Below, in pieces: positions 9,733-18,304 of a stretch of DNA of 28,854 nt (position 1 is the stretch's first letter; each line of letters starts with the position of its first letter). This DNA comes from Conoideocrella luteorostrata. Its lineage: Eukaryota; Ascomycota; Sordariomycetes; Hypocreales; Clavicipitaceae. The DNA is taken from positions 1 to 28,854 of the forward strand of contig JASWJB010000440.1 in the NCBI GenBank assembly GCA_032433595.1, in the 5' to 3' direction. Both the position numbers and the translations under genes were made by a program. The notes beneath the pieces were generated by a model that was not told the origin of the DNA, did not search any database, and saw nothing but the letters and a program-made list of their open reading frames with translations.

Positions 9733-10070
9733 ATGCCTCAGTAACACACGCCCCAACTCGGCGCGATCGCCCGCGCAGCACTTGAAAGCATTCTGATTTT
9801 GCCGGATTAGGCCGCACCGTGGTTTCGCTTTTTGCAGGACTTTTGCAAGGCTTTTTAAAAGGCTTATACATGTATATACTGTGATGATAGTGAGGGGGGG
9901 CCTGCGTGTGTGTGCAGTCTCCGCCCAGCCAACAAACAATAAATCGGGGCTCGCACGTAACTCGTCACCCAGCGCACCAACCGGCAAGAAACCTGGCGCA
10001 AACGATGCAGAAAAGCCGGGCGCATAGAATGCACATGCAATACAGACACGAGCAGCGCCTTCAATTTGGC
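9733..10070 (+). repeat. Dispersed repeat of about 340 bp, copy A
   Basis: It matches 17551-17905 along its length through TTTTGCCGGAT, GCCGCACCGTGGTTTCGC, GGGGCTCGCACGTAAC, GAAACCTGGCGCAAACGA and GACACGAGCAGCGC-type blocks. A shorter inverted piece lies at 26130-26235. The 111-120-codon minus-strand frames across it also appear, shifted, in copy B, so they are by-products of the repeat rather than independent genes. The class is unknown. Confidence 0.65.
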
Positions 10071-10327
10071 TGCATCGTACGCCCTGCAATTCTGCGAATC
10101 TTTTACGCCAGGTTTGGGCCTGCTGCGTGCGCTGGTTATTGAGTTGTGACTGTTAGCGTGTAAGCCCGCGTGAATAACCTGGTTTCCGGCGAATTGCACG
10201 CCGGGTGTTTTGTTTCACGTCTTGATTTTTAGTACACCTTGTGCGCTGGGCTCTTGTGCATCTTTTGTGCCGGGCTCTATTTTTTCTGGTGTGCTGTTGG
10301 GGTCATGCTGTGTTGCATGTTGCATGT

Positions 10328-10573
10328 TGTTGGATTACATGTGTGTGTGTGTGTGGATATGTGGTGATACACAGGCTGTGAGATAAAGGTTACATGGTTT
10401 CTGGGCCAAGGGCTGGAACCTAAGACAGGCGTGCTTGGGCTGTAGGGGTATTTATAGGGGGATTAGAACGAGGCCGTCAGACGAAGAATTATTCTTCAAT
10501 AAGCACTGTAACATGTAACATAGCTCTTCCGGTCAATACAAATCAATTTCAACCTCTCTAATTTATTCCAACA
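10328..10573 (+). mobile_element. Solo LTR, GT-rich TGTTGGAT family
   Basis: It starts TGTTGGATTACATG(TG)n and ends TTATTCCAACA. It shares GGATATGTGGTGATACACAGG, CTGGGCCAAGG, GGTATTTATAGGGGGATT and CCGTCAGACGA with the copy at 16486. A 15-bp hairpin GAAGAATTATTCTTC lies at 10483-10497. The flanks CATGT and ACTGT do not form a clean duplication. Confidence 0.75.
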
Positions 10574-11709
10574 ACTGTGACCGCGAACCTCACATTAGTA
10601 CTAGTATGATTAAATAGCGGAAATCGAGCAAGACCGACAGTATTTTTAGTATCTTGTCTCATTATGACATTCAATGCGTGATTTATAACTGCCAAGTGTT
10701 GTAAATAAAAAGAAGAAGGTTTATTTGGCTGTGTTAGCAAAAAAAGGAATTAGAAAAGGACTATAATATTTTAAACTCGTTGATTATTCTTACTTTTTGC
10801 GACCGCGGGAAAAGCTAGTCACATAGGTACTGTTTTAATTTAATTTCATTTTCAGTATGTAATATACAACTTAGAACGCTATTGCATATTATGATGGCTA
10901 TTTCCTTTGCCTCGACTTGTCCCAAGTCACTCCCTTGGCTATATGCTTCCCAAACAATAGCCATTCACGACGCGACCCAACTTAGGCGGCTCTAGAAATA
11001 GCTTCCTTTCACTATTTATTCTTCCCGCCCTATAGCTATGTTAAGGCAGCAATTATTTGCCCACACATTTGAGATCGAAGCGACTTTGAAATAGTGACTT
11101 ATAATGACCCTATTGCCCTAAATTATTAGGAGTATCCTAACTTTGTTCGTGTTACATTGTTATGCTTACCTTTGGTTTGTACGGCCACTCCTTGCAGCAT
11201 TGGGGCATAGCAGAAACTGTTACATTTCTCGTAATGCATCTAGATCGCTGCTGACAGCCCTGTGACACCATACATTATGAGCTGACTTTAACGCAGAGCA
11301 AGGCAAGGGTGACATAGAATCCTTACAGCCTTCTCCCAACTAGACATTTGGCATAAATTTTCGCTTAAACCATTATAACAAGTGCGACTAGCATTACATG
11401 GGCGGTCGATAAATTGCGGACGATCAAACCTCTTAAGCATATACTGAGGAGCGCAGGCTCGCATATAGCCAGTGTAATAGACACCAGCCTAGGCCTCCAT
11501 TAGCTGCTATAGTTCTTTAAAGGTAGAGCATGCTTGTCTACTTACCCCAAATGGAAGACGCTCACGATTATCGCAGCATTTCTTCGCATCACTACCCGAT
11601 TTTTTCCCGCACTCTTTTTGCTATGTTTAATGTTAATTATTAGAATATTCTAGTTAGAGTCACACCCACCTTTATGCATCCCTATTTGTTTATAATTAGT
11701 TTTGGTAAT
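10574..11709. other. AT-rich intergenic stretch
   Basis: About 1.1 kb of visibly AT-rich DNA without a supported gene. The frames are at most 60 codons and not protein-like. It forms the left shoulder of the secreted-protein island. Confidence 0.5.
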
Positions 11710-12018
11710 TTAGTTTATAACCCTTTTAGGACTACTCACAGCGTCTAGCCAGCCTAAGAAATCGCAAGCTGTAGAAGATTGTGAGCAATCAACTGCATTA
11801 GCTCTATTATTTCTTTCTAGCAAAAGTTTGCAATTAACTCTTTGGTAATTTCTTAGGGAACCGGTAGTCGTGTTAGTTGCTTCAATGCCCCCTCGAGAGT
11901 TGATGCAATTAGGACCATAGCACTTTCTTTTCTCTGGTAACTTGCCTAGTAAACTACCGAGACTGGTTCCGAGAAGCAATATCCCCCAGACGACAATAGC
12001 AATATTTGGTAGCTGCAT
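11710..12018 (-). CDS. Small secreted cysteine-containing protein
   Basis: I choose the ATG at 12016-12018, giving 102 residues. The open frame continues upstream to 12114, but only from this Met does a classic signal peptide follow: MQLPNIAIVVWGILLLG, hydrophobic to about residue 24. A Kex2-like Lys-Arg pair occurs at residues 30-31 (EKRK), just before the first cysteine. Cysteines are at 33, 38, 63, 78 and 85, an odd number, so one may be free or pair between chains. An N-glycosylation sequon occurs at about residue 49 (NTT). The protein is unrecognised; its size and layout are those of a fungal effector-like secreted protein. It is divergent from the toxin-like gene at 12966, with 947 bp between the starts, so the two could share control. 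No intron is apparent. Function is unknown. Confidence 0.6.
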   Translation of the reverse strand: MQLPNIAIVVWGILLLGTSLGSLLGKLPEKRKCYGPNCINSRGGIEATNTTTGSLRNYQRVNCKLLLERNNRANAVDCSQSSTACDFLGWLDAVSSPKRVIN

Positions 12019-12965
12019 GATATGGTAAACTAGATACCTGGCGTGTAGATTATAATAATTCTGACTAAGTGTTGAGGGGCGTCGCGCGGCTGTAGATAAT
12101 AATTGCAAGTACAATTGTAACTGTATATTGCGATTGTTTTCTTCTTTTTTTGTTTCTGTAGTTTCGAGGTCAATACGCTGTAGGTATTCCTATATTTTAT
12201 AGAATAATGCTTTGCTGTACAGCTTTTGTGATGTGTTACAGCCACAAAAAAATCTCAAGGTTCTGCCGCCAATAACTTTCATAAGTTAACAAAGACCCAC
12301 TATAAATCTGACAACTAACCGCGATCCACCGGCTTTTTCAGTTTTATCTGTTGCTGTTTCATCGAAGGCATAACATGCTAATGTCGTCTTAAGTGGTAAT
12401 TTACCGCCTAGCATAAGCCGGTTGCATCTTGTTTAAATAGCGCACTACAGTAATAGTAGCAGTGTCCCACTAGATTAATTATTTGTGCATGAAGACTCAT
12501 ATTAGCATATTAATGGGATAAAGTAAATAATTTTTTTTTTAAGATTATGGTGAAACAGATAGAGTTTAGATTTTATAAATACGGCGGTACTAATTAGCTG
12601 CAACAAAGACTTAGCAGCCGCTTAGCTAATAATTTAATTTAGAAGCTCGACACGCGACCCTAAGGTGAACTAGGTCTAGTATATGCCGGTTCCACATTAT
12701 TGCTGAAACCGTTTCTATAGTTTTCTTTAGAAAGAAAAAAAACTTTTTAGTCCCAGCGTATAAGTCCTGTTATGTATTTTAATCTAGCTGGTTAATTAAA
12801 ACTTCACGTTGGTAAACAAAATCTTAAAACCATACTTTGCTCTTTTGTTAAAGTATAAGTAATGTTAGACAGTGCTCTGCGTCGCGATGTCCCGCTAGGA
12901 ATGCATTTACTTAATTGTGTTAGATTTTGCTTATCTTTCTATCTATCTCAGATTTCTACCTAGCA
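12019..12965. promoter_or_regulatory. Divergent intergenic region between two secreted-protein genes
   Basis: This 947-bp AT-rich spacer must hold the 5' regions of both flanking genes. Visible elements are a TATAAAT at 12574-12580 on the plus strand, a TATAAAATATA on the minus strand near 12188-12201, and a long pyrimidine tract at about 12135-12160. No transcription start can be assigned from sequence. Shared regulation is inference. Confidence 0.35.
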
Positions 12966-14057
12966 ATGAAGCACTATCGACTCTCTATGCTCCTATGGAC
13001 AATATTATTATTGCTTCTAGCGCAAGTCACTAGTCGTCTTGATGTAACTTGGGACCGTCGCGGCAATGTGCCAAGCACAATCGAAGTACTCGACCCGATA
13101 GAAGATCCGCCAGCCATTGTTTGGCGAGGCGATACGAGATCCCCTGAAACTATTTATCGCGCTGGAGGTTTCTCTGCAAGAAAGAATCCAATTTCTAACC
13201 CTTTAGACGAAGAAAAGGCTAGTAGCTTATACTGGCATTCCCAAGGAGTTAGGCCCGATATTACGAAGTACATTTCAACCAGCACAAATCCTGAGGTTGC
13301 GTATCAGTTCTCATCAGATCTATATTCTAAGCAAAAAACATTTGGACACGTCTTTAAGATTAGTGCTGATAGCAAATTCGTCGATGTGCCAAAGTCTTTA
13401 GGGAGACATATTAGGTCTGGCTATGCAGACCAACTTGAACACGCCTCTGTGGCTGATATTCCCACAGAGCAAATTGAAGGCAGCTATCCAGCTGAAAAGC
13501 TAGGGAAAAAGGAAATTGAGATGTTAAAAAAGGGACACAAGCTTGAACACATTTTTCAGCCAAATCCAGCCTTTAATGCAAACAAGTATAAACCGCTTCG
13601 AGGTAGTGGTGCTAGACCAGACTTGGGCGGGTTACCAGAGAATAGTCCAGCATATAGGGAACATCCTTGGAGTCAGTTTAAGGGTAAGAAGGTGTCAGAA
13701 TCTCTTCGAGAATTCCAAAAATTAAGATGTAAGGAGGCCTGTTTGAATGATAAAGGAGTGACGTTTGCCGAAGTTGCAGAGGGAGAGGAGATCTTCGTTG
13801 CTGCAGATCCTTTGGGCATAAGGGATCTCTCCGGGGCTTTACAAGCCGGAGAGGTTCCAGAAGGCTTAGCAAGTTATGAAGTGATGGAAGCTGGTAGTAC
13901 CGCAGAGTACATTGAGGCAACTGCGGAGCTGGAAGCTGCCGAGGCTGCCGAGGCAGTAGAGGCAGTGGAGGCTCTGGAGGCTGGTGAAATTGCTGCCCTT
14001 GGTGTGGAAGGGGCTCTGATTATTGACCAGATTTTATTGGCTCTTGGGATTATTTAA
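12966..14057 (+). CDS. Secreted ADP-ribosyltransferase, heat-labile-enterotoxin-A-like
   Basis: The start chosen is the ATG at 12966 (363 residues), because MKHYRLSMLLWTILLLLLAQ then forms a signal peptide; an in-frame ATG at 12927 would add 13 residues before it. Residues about 50-175 carry the ADP-ribosyltransferase layout. WRGD at 53-56 holds the NAD-binding Arg54. STS is at 104-106. Glu158 sits seven residues before an IPTEQI segment, as the catalytic Glu does before IPYSQI in enterotoxin A chains. Two residues upstream is Gln156, so the motif is QxE rather than the ExE of arginine-specific toxins. Within the wider family, QxE occurs in C3-type and DNA-modifying (pierisin/scabin) enzymes. 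Residues 312-340 are an Ala/Glu-rich repeat, followed by a hydrophobic C-terminus. Relatives are frequent in insect-pathogenic Hypocreales. The target is unknown. Confidence 0.8.
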   Translation: MKHYRLSMLLWTILLLLLAQVTSRLDVTWDRRGNVPSTIEVLDPIEDPPAIVWRGDTRSPETIYRAGGFSARKNPISNPLDEEKASSLYWHSQGVRPDITKYISTSTNPEVAYQFSSDLYSKQKTFGHVFKISADSKFVDVPKSLGRHIRSGYADQLEHASVADIPTEQIEGSYPAEKLGKKEIEMLKKGHKLEHIFQPNPAFNANKYKPLRGSGARPDLGGLPENSPAYREHPWSQFKGKKVSESLREFQKLRCKEACLNDKGVTFAEVAEGEEIFVAADPLGIRDLSGALQAGEVPEGLASYEVMEAGSTAEYIEATAELEAAEAAEAVEAVEALEAGEIAALGVEGALIIDQILLALGII

Positions 14058-14153
14058 GATTATTTTCAGGGCCTACTATCCTAGTCTACAGGCACTATTG
14101 GCAGGCTATTCAAACCAAATATCTTTTAATTGTGTGAGAGAGTTGGGTAAAAG

Positions 14154-14290
14154 TGTTGGAATCCCGCCAAGCACAATAGGAAGCACCGAGCTCGTCACGT
14201 GGTCACCTTTCAGCCACGATATTTATACGACAATATCGTGCCTCCCAATGCTTCTTGTAGTTTACGTTCCGAAATTTAACCCTCTTAATA
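14154..14290 (+). repeat. LTR-like fragment with CACGTG box and TATA hairpin
   Basis: It starts TGTTGGAATCCCGCC, then carries GTCACGTGGTCACC (14194-14207). Next is a hairpin CACGATATT / AATATCGTG whose loop contains TATAC. The same box plus hairpin recurs inverted at about 16340-16388, so this is a family distinct from its neighbour at 14311, although it shares the first 12 bases. The right end is cut by, or merges into, the next LTR. Confidence 0.5.
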
Positions 14291-14310
14291 AGGTCGTTAA
14301 ATTAATTTAA

Positions 14311-14526
14311 TGCTGGAATTTCTTATTAAGCAAATAAGTAATTGCAGACAAGGTCACGTGACTACCCTAGCGCGCCTCTTTTATGCGGCGCGCTTGGGGG
14401 CATTCCTCGTCCTCTTCTTCTCTCTTAGATAACTATGATCAAATAAGTTAAACTGTTTTGCTTCTTTTGTTGCTTTACAATCTGGTATTAATACCCTCGT
14501 CACCAGAAGCCCTTGTGCTTCCTACA
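14311..14526 (+). mobile_element. Solo LTR abutting the 189-residue secreted-protein gene
   Basis: The 216-bp element starts TGCTGGAATT and ends GTGCTTCCTACA. It is collinear with the reference LTR at 2282 but in the opposite orientation. The first 45 bases have many C-to-T and G-to-A changes compared with other copies (TTATTAAGCAAATAAG where relatives have TCGTCGAGCGTACGAG), consistent with RIP-like or CpG decay. The flanks TTTAA and CAATG do not match, so the insertion has been rearranged or the ends have diverged. Its last five bases overlap the stop codon of the neighbouring gene. Confidence 0.75.
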
Positions 14527-15091
14527 CAATGCTCTTCTCTAGCTGCACGTACCAAGTACCATCTAGATAATCAAGTAGAATACATCCAGCAGCTACAGCT
14601 GGAGTAGGGCGTGTGATGGAGCCCCAGGCACGACCGACCGTCACTTTAAGTTTCTCTCTCGCTGTACCTGTGGAGGTGTTTTGGAAGTTACTAAAGATAA
14701 GTGCTGCACTGAAAACTAGTGATCGGTTGGTAATCTGAAATCGCAGTTGACGGTATTGTGTGGTAAGTGAGCTAAAATCAATGATGGCTTCGACATTGCG
14801 GTTTGGGATGTAGCGAAACGAATCCCGACGATTTAATTCTTCCTGTATGTTCCTCCGGTGTTTGCGATTAATTCTTAGGAGATTAGATGTATACACGCAA
14901 CTCCATCTACCCATTGACCTGGGAAACTTCAAGGGGGGGACCTTCTCAAAATCCTCTGTTCCTGAATTCATCGTCTTCTCATTGATGGAAGCTGGTGCAA
15001 CTAGAGTTTCATCCGGTGGTATCTTAATAATGCTGGATAGAGCAGCGGTAGTAAGCGACGCGATAAAATACAACGCAGTGGTGTATTTCAT
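14522..15091 (-). CDS. Secreted protein of unknown function, 3' end set by an LTR
   Basis: The 189-residue protein starts at the ATG 15089-15091 with a signal peptide (MKYTTALYFIASLTTAALSS, cleavage near 19-20). Only two cysteines are present, at 65 and 170, possibly one disulphide. Two N-glycosylation sequons are near 122 (NRS) and 138 (NTS). The region 60-170 alternates polar and hydrophobic residues as a beta-rich fold would, but I do not recognise it. It converges on the ADP-ribosyltransferase gene, 464 bp away. The TAG stop (14522-14524) lies within the terminal CTACA of the solo LTR at 14311-14526, so the natural C-terminus may have been lost or replaced. It may be an intact, slightly shortened protein or a truncated pseudogene. 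Confidence 0.55.
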   Translation of the reverse strand: MKYTTALYFIASLTTAALSSIIKIPPDETLVAPASINEKTMNSGTEDFEKVPPLKFPRSMGRWSCVYTSNLLRINRKHRRNIQEELNRRDSFRYIPNRNVEAIIDFSSLTTQYRQLRFQITNRSLVFSAALIFSNFQNTSTGTAREKLKVTVGRAWGSITRPTPAVAAGCILLDYLDGTWYVQLEKSIV

Positions 15092-15987
15092 TGTGTTGAT
15101 TTTTAGGTTAAAGAATCTAGGGCTTAACAGGCTGGACTTGAACTTTTGAGATTTAGGAGGTTAATTGTAAAAATTTTCTCCTTAATTTATTTTAAACTTA
15201 AGGGTAAAACGATAGTAAGGTTTCTAATAAGGATAATAAGAAACTTGGGTATATAGAACAAGGTAGTCAAATTGTCTATAATAAAATAATCCTATATCTC
15301 ATGGGTTTTGAAGGGTTTAATATAGCTTATATGTATGTTTTTTGCTTAAAACTCATGATCGTATTCGTGTCTCATGTTATGCTCTATCCCATGAAAAGCT
15401 AGTCTGGCCGGTAGGTTATAACACTAGCTTTTACGTGATGTCGCTTAGTTTTCCACAAACCTGAGTCTGATCTGTCCGGTCTCCCCACTTATGTGAGCAA
15501 GGTCATGCCACTTAAATAACACTAGGCTGAATCAGGCAAGGCACTGCATTGTGTCTAGAGACCCGCGGTTTAAGGCTCTACTCTACGGAGTAATTGGCAT
15601 CTCAATGTGCTAAATGAATGTCAGAGACTACCACTTGTGAGGGTATTCAGTGACCACGTGAGGTCGTGGAGCCAGTGATGCACGTCAGGCTATTAGATGA
15701 GAGTATCATGCAGTTAGCAAACTCTTCATTGCGGGGTAGCGGCGAAGCATAAGTAAGGAAGGAGAAGACAAAATCTTTAGAAGGCCAGAGATTAAGACCG
15801 TCCACAATAGAATGCTACCTTGCCGCTAAGAAGTAACGAATACATCAGGAGTCTTGCTCATCACTCTGCTATATCAGAACCCAAGTGGTGACAATGAAAG
15901 TGTGTACGTTCTTAGCCCCTTAGCCCCTTACTTCGCTAATAATTACATGCCAAGAAAGTATGGTTACAAAGGAAGGTGAAATTCATC
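15092..15987. other. AT-rich then mixed intergenic stretch
   Basis: No gene is supported. The 5' flank of the 189-residue gene is AT-rich to about 15400. Near 15650 is GTGACCACGTGAGG, a variant of the CACGTG box found in the LTRs. AGCCCCTT is directly repeated at about 15915-15930. Confidence 0.45.
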
Positions 15988-16110
15988 GCCTGAGTTGTTG
16001 AGTTATGTGCCTTCATAGGTAGGAGAAGGAGCAATTTGGCAACAGTGGAAATAGGCAGGAATAGACGGAACAGATGAATTTGAAGAATGTGTTCAATGAT
16101 ATTGATAGAT
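15988..16110 (+). repeat. Dispersed repeat, TTATGTGCCTTCAT...CAACAGTGGAAAT family
   Basis: CGCCTGAG, TTATGTGCCTTCAT, GGAGCAAT and CAACAGTGGAAATAGGCAG align with 18561-18650 and with 6826-6915. Confidence 0.6.
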
Positions 16111-16339
16111 GATGTTCTAACGTGATAGATGACCTCTGAAGGGTATCGTGACCCTTCTATATAGTCCTTCAGCGACCAGAATATTTCTTGAATTTAGTGG
16201 TCTTAGGCCTATATTCCTTGGCATCGTGTCACCTTCTTCCACTATCGTACGAATCTAGCTAATACGAGGCATCAGTCATTTCCGAAGGTGCCACTCTAAC
16301 TTGCTTACCTATAGGGTACTCGGTGCACAGAAGGTGGAA

Positions 16340-16388
16340 GTCTTGATATCGCCGTATAAATATCTTAGCCGAAAGGTGACCACGTGAC
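16340..16388 (-). repeat. Inverted copy of CACGTG box plus TATA hairpin
   Basis: GATATC...CGTATAAATATC followed by GGTGACCACGTGAC is the reverse-complement equivalent of 14194-14237. The palindromic arms keep the TATA sequence in the loop. The last bases of the window (GGTATCGCCGTA) look like the beginning of another copy. Confidence 0.5.
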
Positions 16389-16485
16389 CTACTCCATACT
16401 TCTTATCTTGCTAACTAAGATGCTATTCGAGAAATATTTAATCGCAGAGAAGACTTTGTGCGTCCCGTCAGGGAATACAGGCTCC

Positions 16486-16723
16486 TGTTGGATTGCGTGT
16501 GTGTGTGTGGGTGGATATGTGGATACACGGGCTGTGCAAGAAAGGCTACGTGGTCTCTGGGCCCAAGGCAGCAATTCAGGACGGAAGTGTCTCAGATTGT
16601 AAGGGTATTTATAGGGGGATTTGAACGGGACCGTCAGATGAGGGATTCTGCATTCATCATCTCAGTAACACAGCTCTTCCCATAAATGCAAACATCTTTG
16701 AACCTCTCCTGCCAATTCCAACA
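16486..16723 (+). mobile_element. Solo LTR with perfect 5-bp duplication (GT-rich family)
   Basis: The 238-bp element starts TGTTGGATTGCG(TG)n and ends CAATTCCAACA. It is flanked by perfect GCTCC copies at 16481-16485 and 16724-16728. Internal landmarks are GGATATGTGGATACACGGGC, GTATTTATAGGGGGATTTG (a TATA-like block) and CCGTCAGATGAGG. It is the reference copy of its family. Confidence 0.87.
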
Positions 16724-17550
16724 GCTCCTTGAGATCTTTGGTCCATGTCTCTCCACGGCAGGTTGGGATAATTGGGCCTGTAACCGCAAGCCTCTTGCAG
16801 CGCCCTGCTACGAGGGCTTAATGAATTTTTTTTGGGGCGAGTCCGCTAAGCAGGTTAGCACCATGGCTTGCTCATGGAAAAGCGATGCAGCCAGTGCCAA
16901 AGGTATTTTCAGTGTTCAGAAGGACTGCAGGACCCTCTCGCTTAATGTACTCGCCGCGACGGGATTCCGCAGGTTATACGATTTCCATGTACATTTGACC
17001 TATCCTATGAATAGTTCATTGACGTTGTCGCATGCTCTGCGTATAATTGTCCGGCGGTGAGCAATTTGTCGCCCTAAACTTTAGCATAGAGCGAAGAAAT
17101 ATAACTAGGATCCCCTTTGGACTAGCGGCAGTTGCCAAGACTGACAAAACAGGGTTAGGATAGAGCAAGACTGCGGTGGTATAAACTAAATTATTTCACC
17201 TCTTTCCCTTTGCACGGTAGATGTATCAATGCTGGGAAAAATCATCAGGCCATGAGGAACAAAATTTTACGCGCATCGAGTCAGGTTATGTGGGTCATAC
17301 GAGCGTCGTACTATTTAGAGGTTAGCTTGAGCCACAAACTCCGCAAGCCGTCTTGTGGGTGAGGAAGCATAGTATAGCATAGAGCTCTTTAGTGGTGAGT
17401 AGACACTCGTTCCAGGATATGGAACAGGGGGAAGGAATCAAGGCTAGCATCTTTTAACATTTTAAAGTTTCTGCACGCTTTTAGTACATTCAATTAATCG
17501 CCGTTGGTAAAATCAGTTGTATGAGAGGAATCAAACACGAATGCTCTGCG
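16724..17550. other. Intergenic, one weak open frame
   Basis: A 124-codon frame (16686-17060) begins inside the solo LTR and extends outside it. Its body (after about 16730) has a reasonable residue mix but no recognisable domain, and its start belongs to the LTR. It could be a gene remnant disrupted by the insertion. I do not call it a gene. Confidence 0.35.
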
Positions 17551-17905
17551 CCCTGCCCAACTGCCGCTTGCCCCAACCCGGCGTGACGGCCCGCGTATCA
17601 CGTGGCGAAGCCGTGGGATTTTGCCGGATCTCGCCGCACCGTGGTTTCGCTTCTTGCAGGACCTTTTTCAAGGCTTGTACATGTAAATACTCTAAGCGAT
17701 AGTGAGTTGGCGTTTTGGCTGTATGCCTGCCTGCGTGTGTGCAGTCTTGGTCTGGGTCCAACAAAAGGGGCTCGCACGTAACGCGACACACAACGCATCA
17801 AACGGCAGGAAACCTGGCGCAAACGAAGCAGAAAAGCGCTGTGCATATAATGCGCATACAATGCACATACAATGCAGGCACGAGCAGCGCTCCCGGCAAC
17901 TCTGC
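17551..17905 (+). repeat. Dispersed repeat of about 350 bp, copy B
   Basis: This is the direct-orientation relative of 9733-10070, with the same order of blocks (GCCGCACCGTGGTTTCGC, TACATGTA, GGGGCTCGCACGTAAC, GAAACCTGGCGCAAACGA). It ends in short AATGC(A/G)CATACAATG iterations. It abuts the tandem array that follows. Confidence 0.65.
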
Positions 17906-17984
17906 GGCGGGCAGTGCACAAGATGCCGGCCAAAGAAGTCGTCTTCGTTAGATTGCCTTACGATATCTGATGGATTTGACGCTT

Positions 17985-18304
17985 CTTGCAGCGCCTGTAT
18001 CTTTCAATGAGCTTTTTGACTGACTTTGAATTTCTGATGTTTTGCGCAGTGTACGTCTTCCGAGAATTGAACTTTTCAACGAGCTCTTCAGATCGACCTG
18101 CGATGTCCAATGTTCGATAGCGCCTGTACGTCTTCCGAGAATTTGACCTTTGAACGAGCTCGTCACATTAACCTGCGATATCAAATGCCTGTACATCATC
18201 CGAGATTTGAGCCTTTTCAACGAGCTCGTCAGTTCGACTTGCGATGTTGTAATGCTTGTAACTCTCCCGAGATTTGAAACTTTCAACAAGCTCGTCAGTG
18301 TCAA
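17985..18304 (-). repeat. Degenerate 60-80-bp tandem array with an open frame
   Basis: About five units share CGCCTGTA, (C)TTCCGAGA, TTTGA, TTTCAACGAGCTCGTCA and a CTGCGAT block. On the minus strand the array stays open for 118 codons (17948-18304) and yields a repeating peptide with SQV..TSSLK and ILGRRT motifs. Conservation of an open frame across imperfect repeats may be real or incidental. There is no signal peptide or known domain. I annotate it as a repeat, with a possible small repeat-protein gene as the alternative. Confidence 0.5.

Noticed and set aside
12019..12114. 32-residue extension of the small secreted protein
   Set aside because: The extension is polar and would bury the signal peptide; the internal Met at 12018 is the better start.
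12927..12965. 13-residue N-terminal extension of the toxin-like protein
   Set aside because: It would place extra residues in front of a well-formed signal peptide that starts at 12966.
16686..17060. 124-codon frame downstream of the solo LTR
   Set aside because: Its start lies inside an LTR delimited by a perfect target-site duplication, and no domain is recognisable.
17985..18304. Possible CRISPR array
   Set aside because: Units are 60-80 bp, imperfect along their whole length and without unique spacers; the setting is eukaryotic.
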